Below, one piece after another: positions 59,632-64,000 of a stretch of 64,000 bases of DNA. Numbering within the stretch: position 1 is the first letter of the stretch; the number at the start of each line of letters is the position of its first letter. A program made the position numbers and the translations under genes. The stretch is from Talinum fruticosum (lineage: Eukaryota > Streptophyta > Magnoliopsida > Caryophyllales > Talinaceae), in assembly GCA_021018815.1 (NCBI GenBank), contig JAITYX010000062.1, forward strand, positions 835,501 to 899,500. The letters run 5' to 3'. A model generated the notes under the pieces. That model did not search any database. It was given only the letters and a program-made list of their open reading frames with translations, and had not been told where the DNA came from.

Positions 59632-59847
59632 TTATAAGTGCTCTGGTATCACTTTCTCAAGCACGACTTCATCTTGGGTTTTGGGTGGCTTGAGTTTAGC
59701 TTCAGAATTTATGACTTCTGCTACTACATCACTAATTTCTTTTTGGGGCGGACAGGTTAATTGGTAGGTGCCCCTTGTGCAAACGAAACTCAGGCGTGGT
59801 TGTTTCCATAATCTAGCCTCCCTGTTCATCAATTGTAGTTTGTGCAT
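59632..59847 (-). other. Unidentified short open frame, possible gene fragment
   Basis: A 71-residue minus-strand frame with RLSFVCTRGTYQLTCPPQKE, ISDVVAEVINSEAKLKPPKT and a clean ending EKVIPEHL. Its composition looks protein-like, but I do not recognise a family. It starts 60 bp outside the Athila element, so it could be an exon or transposon fragment at the insertion site. Confidence 0.3.
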
Positions 59848-60071
59848 CTGATAAAAACTAGGCTGTACTGGTTCGGGTTTGTGTAGTTTATAGTGTTGTT
59901 TTACTATTTTTAATTAATTTGTTGTTTAGTGATTTGGGAGGCTGCATGTCATGTTGAAAAACAAGGAAACGGATCCATTTTCCAATTCTCTGCCCAAGCG
60001 CAACCTCTGAGCCAACAAAGAAGGGGAAAATGTAGATTGAAGAGAACAGTCACAGCAGAAGACACGAGTAG

Positions 60072-60305
60072 TGCCGCGAACGGATTATTTTAGTTGGAGA
60101 AAGACCCGATTTCAAGTTATTTAACTCTAACTCAGTTGCTTTGTATAGAGAGGATTACAATCACGGGAAGAGATCCAAGCGTCGGATGTACAATGGTTGT
60201 CATCAAATCGATGGTAATTCTAGCAATGAGACTTTAGGTGGGAAGCGCAAGTGTTGGGTACTGAACTTGGATGATAAACCAATAATCAAGAAGCGGGTAG
60301 GTTAA
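60072..60305 (+). other. Unidentified short open frame, possible exon
   Basis: The frame reads LVGERPDFKLFNSNSVALYR, EDYNHGKRSKRRMYNGC and KRKCWVLNLDDKPIIKKRVG before TAA. Basic and compositionally protein-like, with a possible splice donor (GGGTAGGTTAAT) at its end. There is no ATG near the start and no recognised family. Confidence 0.25.
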
Positions 60306-61344
60306 TTTTGTAACATATATTTTTTTATTGCTATATATGCATTACCATCCTGGAAAAAAGAAGTAAATATTAGAAAAAGTCACATATGGAATTAAATTAC
60401 CAGTATGAATTCAATCAGCTTTTTATGGTACATACATGACAGTACATGATTAGATTGGTTGTATATTTATAATGTAGTCCCAAAAGCTACAATTAGATGA
60501 GAATTAAATAAATAAAATATGAATTTTGTATACTATAAGCCATTAAGGACTCCCGCATTTGTTGATCATCCTATCGCGATTCCTATCAGCTGCAAGAGGC
60601 AATCACCAGGTGATTGGAAGCTCCACTGTATTATCAAGCCTCCTTATACATCATCATTTCTGAAGCCTGTGTGATTAGAGAACCTGTTCTTCCCGTTGCC
60701 CTGAACTTTAGATTTCCATGCAATAAAGAACTTCAAAGGTGTTTTAGATATCCAAGTACATCAGGGTTTCAGTAACTGAAACTCTTTTTCCTTGGAAAAA
60801 TGTTTTTGTACCAGTTGAACCTTCGGCTCCATACTTGAAAATTAGTCCAGTTTCTTAATGAATCTGCACGAAGTCAACAGAAATTAAGCATGGTAATTTC
60901 TAGAGCCCAAATAATGATCAACAGAGAAGAGTAAATTGTGGCGATGTTCCCAAGATTATTAGAATGAACCATACACAGTACAATCTGATCTCCCATAGAT
61001 TAGCAGTTTCTCAATCTTTATTCCTTAACAGGCTGTAAAAGAAATAAATGACAAGAATGCCAAAGAATATTTAGAAACAACTTTGCATAAAGGGGTAATC
61101 AAATGTTTGGTTAATAAGCGAGTAGGGAAATGAAAATTAAGACTTTGGTTCACTCTCCTTTCTATCACAACTCCACAACTTGGGTAGAAATTCTAAAATA
61201 TAGAGGCAAGCATTCCCATCATTTTACTTTCCTCTCCAACATAAACGTGTCCATCATACTTTGTATACAAACATAAGAATGACCAACTTTTGATCTCCCT
61301 CAACACTTCCGTCTTCTGTTACTCAAGTCACTCTTGTGTGAATC
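60306..61344. other. Unassigned stretch
   Basis: Mixed-composition sequence without a long frame on either strand. It looks like old untranslated or intron sequence; nothing definite can be named. Confidence 0.4.
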
Positions 61345-62060
61345 AATGAACTCTAGATCATACAGTGTCTAGGCCACCCCACAGGGACCACTGATCTTAT
61401 TGTCCTACTTTTTTTAAAGTGAGGTGCAGTGGATAGATTACACCAGGACCAATTTGGTTAAACCCATTTAGCAAATCGCTGATACCCTAATCCTAGCTTA
61501 CAGTTAGTCCATAATTGAGGCTAAGCCGCAACTACCCGCAATATACACGTGTTAAGGGCTTCAGGAAGCTATTGTAGTGGCACACTGACACAACTCGGCT
61601 TCTCCAGGAGTAATCTATGCTTGATTTACATCTGCCTTATCTAGGTTGGGAGGGGATGTGTTACAGGGAGTACTGTGAAGACTTCGAGGAGGTTCTCAAC
61701 CGAGCCCCCCCAAAGCTTAGGCCTGCAACGACCTTCTCTCAGACCTCGAATGTGAACCCTGTGGGACAGCCCACCTTGAATCTTATAAAAATGTCAATTT
61801 TGCGTTACCCAAATCACTCTAAAGCAAATCAAGAAACTCTAAGATCATACAGTATTTAGGCCAACCGAGCCACCCCACACGGACCACTAAATCTTATTGT
61901 TATACCTTTTCATGTTGAGGTGCTGTAGCACTTAGCCCCAGGTCAAACCCAGCTAGCAAGAAGTCCATCCACGAACCCTAGCTTACAGTCAGTCATGCCT
62001 AATTGAGGCTAAGCAGCAACTGCTAGTGATATATACATATTTGGTGCATCAGCCCCCTTC
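61345..62060. repeat. Two ~220-bp diverged direct repeats
   Basis: The segments 61345-61575 and 61840-62060 align along their length: ATCATACAGT.T.TAGGCCA, CCACCCCACA.GGACCACT, ATCTTATTGT, AACCCA..TAGCAA, CCTAGCTTACAGT.AGTC, ATTGAGGCTAAGC.GCAACT. Between them lies a segment with GGGTTCACATTCGAGGTCT on the minus strand. This may be a fragmentary interspersed repeat in two copies. Confidence 0.65.
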
Positions 62061-62538
62061 CTTCAAAAAGCTCCCCCAGTTTTTGATTTGTTTCAGCTAG
62101 CGAATCATAGAGCACCTTAAACTAAATAACAACTAAATGCCAAGGCTATCCGAAAGTCATATACAACGGCCCCCCTCTTTTATTTTTCATTTTTTGTTTA
62201 ACCTTTTCGTAAAACTCATCTGATTCCGTTGGCTCATAAATTAACATCAGTTTCATAGTTCCATAAAGGATAGAAAATGAACTTCCATTTTTTACGAGTT
62301 TGCATGTTTGTTAGGAGTAATTTTATATAAAACCATTGGGAAAACTCCATCAATTTTAAACAATAACATCACACTAAAATCATTGTCATTCATTGCACCT
62401 TTGTTCTACCTTCCTATAAAACCTTCAACATCACCAATAATAAGATTCAAACACAACCAAAACCCACGATTCTCCAGCAAATTCCATAAACAATGGCACA
62501 TACACCAGAAGGAAATCAGCAAAGAAAAAAAGGGCATT

Positions 62539-63230
62539 TTACCATCCTCTGGAAATGGGACGATAGCCAGTCCCAACAGATTTCGAACGACTCAACTCTG
62601 TGATATCCGATTCTCTGGCTCCAAACCCTCTCATCCTGTGGTCATGCCCACCACCCCCGGACTTGGGCCGCCCGTCCTCCCCATTCCGGTTGGGCGAAAT
62701 GCAGTGCCCGCGAACCGGATAGGGCTGGAAATTCCCGGTTCTCTCTCCACCCCCAACCGGCCTATGTGATTCAGGGGCACTGCCTTCTGCTCTCGGCCTA
62801 CGAACCCGGGTCGTAAGTGGGGCGGCACGAACTTATCGCTCTTGGGCGACGGTTGATCCCTAATTCCTCTATCCAAAGTAGGAAACGACGACCCGGTTTT
62901 CCCTTGGGGGCGGAGCGAAATGGTGTCGGAGTGGGTCGGGGCCGGGGTCGGGGTCGGGGTCGCGGTGGGGGTGGGGGTGGGGCCTTGAGATGCTAAGGGA
63001 GGAGGAGGGTTGGTGGGGGAAGGAGAGAGAGGAGGAGAGGGAGAAGGCTTGTTGGGGCGAGAGAGGACGAGCATGCCGCCATGGCGGGAAGTGGAAGCGT
63101 AGGATTTGTGGGAAGAAGAGAGAGAAGAAGAAGGGGATTTGGAAGAAGGGGAGGTGATAGGCGAAGGGATCTTCTTCTTCTCGTAGATGTCGTTGAAGTT
63201 CAAGGAGGTGTACTTGTTGGTTCTTGCCAT
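62539..63230 (-). CDS. Plant-specific Pro/Ser-rich protein with KFVPPHLRPGF motif, one apparent frameshift
   Basis: The ATG at 63230 opens MARTNKYTSLNFNDIYEKKK, a start I recognise from a small uncharacterised plant family. A Ser-rich part (25-50), GGMLVLSRP (51-59), a long Pro/Thr-rich stretch (60-100) and SLRPQGKTGS follow. KFVPPHLRPGFVGRE lies at 133-147; VPPHLR also occurs in Ded1/DDX3 helicases, where it binds eIF4E. After residue 152 the frame changes character and ends at 62631. Another frame from about 62774 continues with GEDGRPKSGGGHDHRMRGFG and ends SVGTGYRPISRGW at 62539, which fits the family's usual end. A single missing base at about 62774 would join them. No transmembrane segment; likely disordered. 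Function unknown. Confidence 0.7.
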
Positions 63231-63263
63231 CCACCCCCGCCTTCACCTGATGATAAAATGGGA

Positions 63264-63294
<31 letters not shown>

Positions 63295-63303
63295 GAGAGA
63301 GAG
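63264..63303. repeat. (GA)n microsatellite in the 5' leader
   Basis: A run of GA with one T interruption, just upstream of the ATG at 63230. On the gene strand it is a CT tract, common in plant 5' leaders. Confidence 0.9.
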
Positions 63304-63499
63304 TGAGTGAAGAGAGAAAGAACTGAGATCTCCGAAGGTGGAGGTGGAGGTGAAGGTGAAGGTGGAAGAAGGGAAGGAAGGAAAGCGGGGAAATGAAATC
63401 AAATCGGAAATAGGAAACGAAAACAAGGGGCAGCGGTAAAAGGTGGGAAACAGAGAAAAACCGGGAGAAGTGCCCACGGACGGTGATCAAAGTTAGGTT

Positions 63500-64000
63500 T
63501 CTACCCTTCTTTTTCTTCCTTTTTTCGAGTTCTTTTGTTTTTGTTTTATTGCCTTTTTTTTTTTATGTTTACCAGCGATCATACCATGCGTCAGTTTAAT
63601 AATATTTAATTAGAAGTTGTTAACTCCTTTTTAATTGTTAATCAAATCATTGGTGCAATAAAACAATTCCTAATTTTTTAATTTTTCATGTATTTTATAT
63701 GTATCATATACTCATAAAAAGGGAAAAAGTAAAATTTAAAATATATAACATAAAATATTTAATAAAAAAAGAAAAGAAAACTTGGAAAAGGAATACAATT
63801 GAAAGATAAGAGCCTTGATATTTTTATTTTTTTAATTTTCTTCAATGTTTAAAAAGTCAATAGAATTATCATAAACATGGTAAATAAATAAAAATATTAT
63901 TAAAAAAAAATTAAATCTAATGATTTATATAATAAAAATGAAAAGCTAATAATAACCAATAAAATTGAATGACATAATTATGTTTAGAATGTGATGGGAT
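63500..64000. other. AT-rich edge, no gene seen
   Basis: Upstream of the Pro/Ser-rich gene, strongly AT-rich. No coding frame or element terminus was identified. Confidence 0.45.

Noticed and set aside
62869..63490. Ser/Pro/Leu-rich minus-strand frames overlapping the Pro/Ser-rich gene
   Set aside because: They are alternative frames of the low-complexity coding and CT-rich leader sequence.
1..64000. CRISPR array, tRNA or rRNA genes
   Set aside because: No spaced identical repeats, no tRNA cloverleaf with both boxes and no rRNA-like sequence were found.

Overview
The window is plant nuclear DNA, most likely from a eudicot with a repeat-rich genome. It carries copia, gypsy, L1-type LINE, CACTA, hAT and Stowaway elements typical of angiosperms, plus two host genes with plant-specific products: a fasciclin-like arabinogalactan protein and a small Pro/Ser-rich protein of a plant family. 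No bacterial, organellar or CRISPR features were seen. All calls come from reading the sequence; family names rest on recognised motifs, not on searches.

Layout. 20-5962 is a decayed Ty1/copia element with two LTRs. 6113-8320 is a ruined TNP2-type CACTA transposase. 8520-11244 is a small inverted-repeat element split by a 2.3-kb CACTA element (8798-11084) with a TCA target duplication. 11790-12455 is an element with long inverted arms. 12634-13365 (minus) is the intact single-exon FLA gene. 14503-15421 holds two Stowaway-like MITEs. 17270-36789 (minus) is a BED-zinc-finger hAT transposase gene cut in two by a CACTA element (17986-35428, GAT duplication). That CACTA element was itself entered by a Sirevirus-like copia element (18034-31031, GATAG duplication), whose 3' LTR was then entered by a 3.1-kb solo LTR (27132-30220, GACTT duplication). 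A second CACTA element of the same family (32986-34421, AGG duplication) also sits inside the first. The large CACTA element carries a piece of a PERK-like receptor kinase gene. 36914-39257 is a non-autonomous hAT element with a perfect 8-bp duplication. 41250-46760 is a broken L1-type LINE whose reverse transcriptase is split by a related hAT element (44284-45375). 47394-59571 is a nearly complete Athila-lineage gypsy element with gag, protease, RT, RNase H, integrase, a third ORF, internal tandem repeats and an ATCGT duplication. 59577-62500 is mostly unassigned. 62539-63230 (minus) is the second host gene, apparently frameshifted.

Function and history. Only the FLA gene is an intact protein-coding host gene. 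Every transposon reading frame seen is broken. The perfect target duplications give a clear relative order of insertion: hAT gene, then the large CACTA, then the Sirevirus-like element, then the solo LTR. Many differences between paired LTRs are one-base indels or swaps beside CG dinucleotides. A similar indel would explain the frameshift in the second host gene. Part of the apparent gene decay may therefore be consensus error rather than biology.
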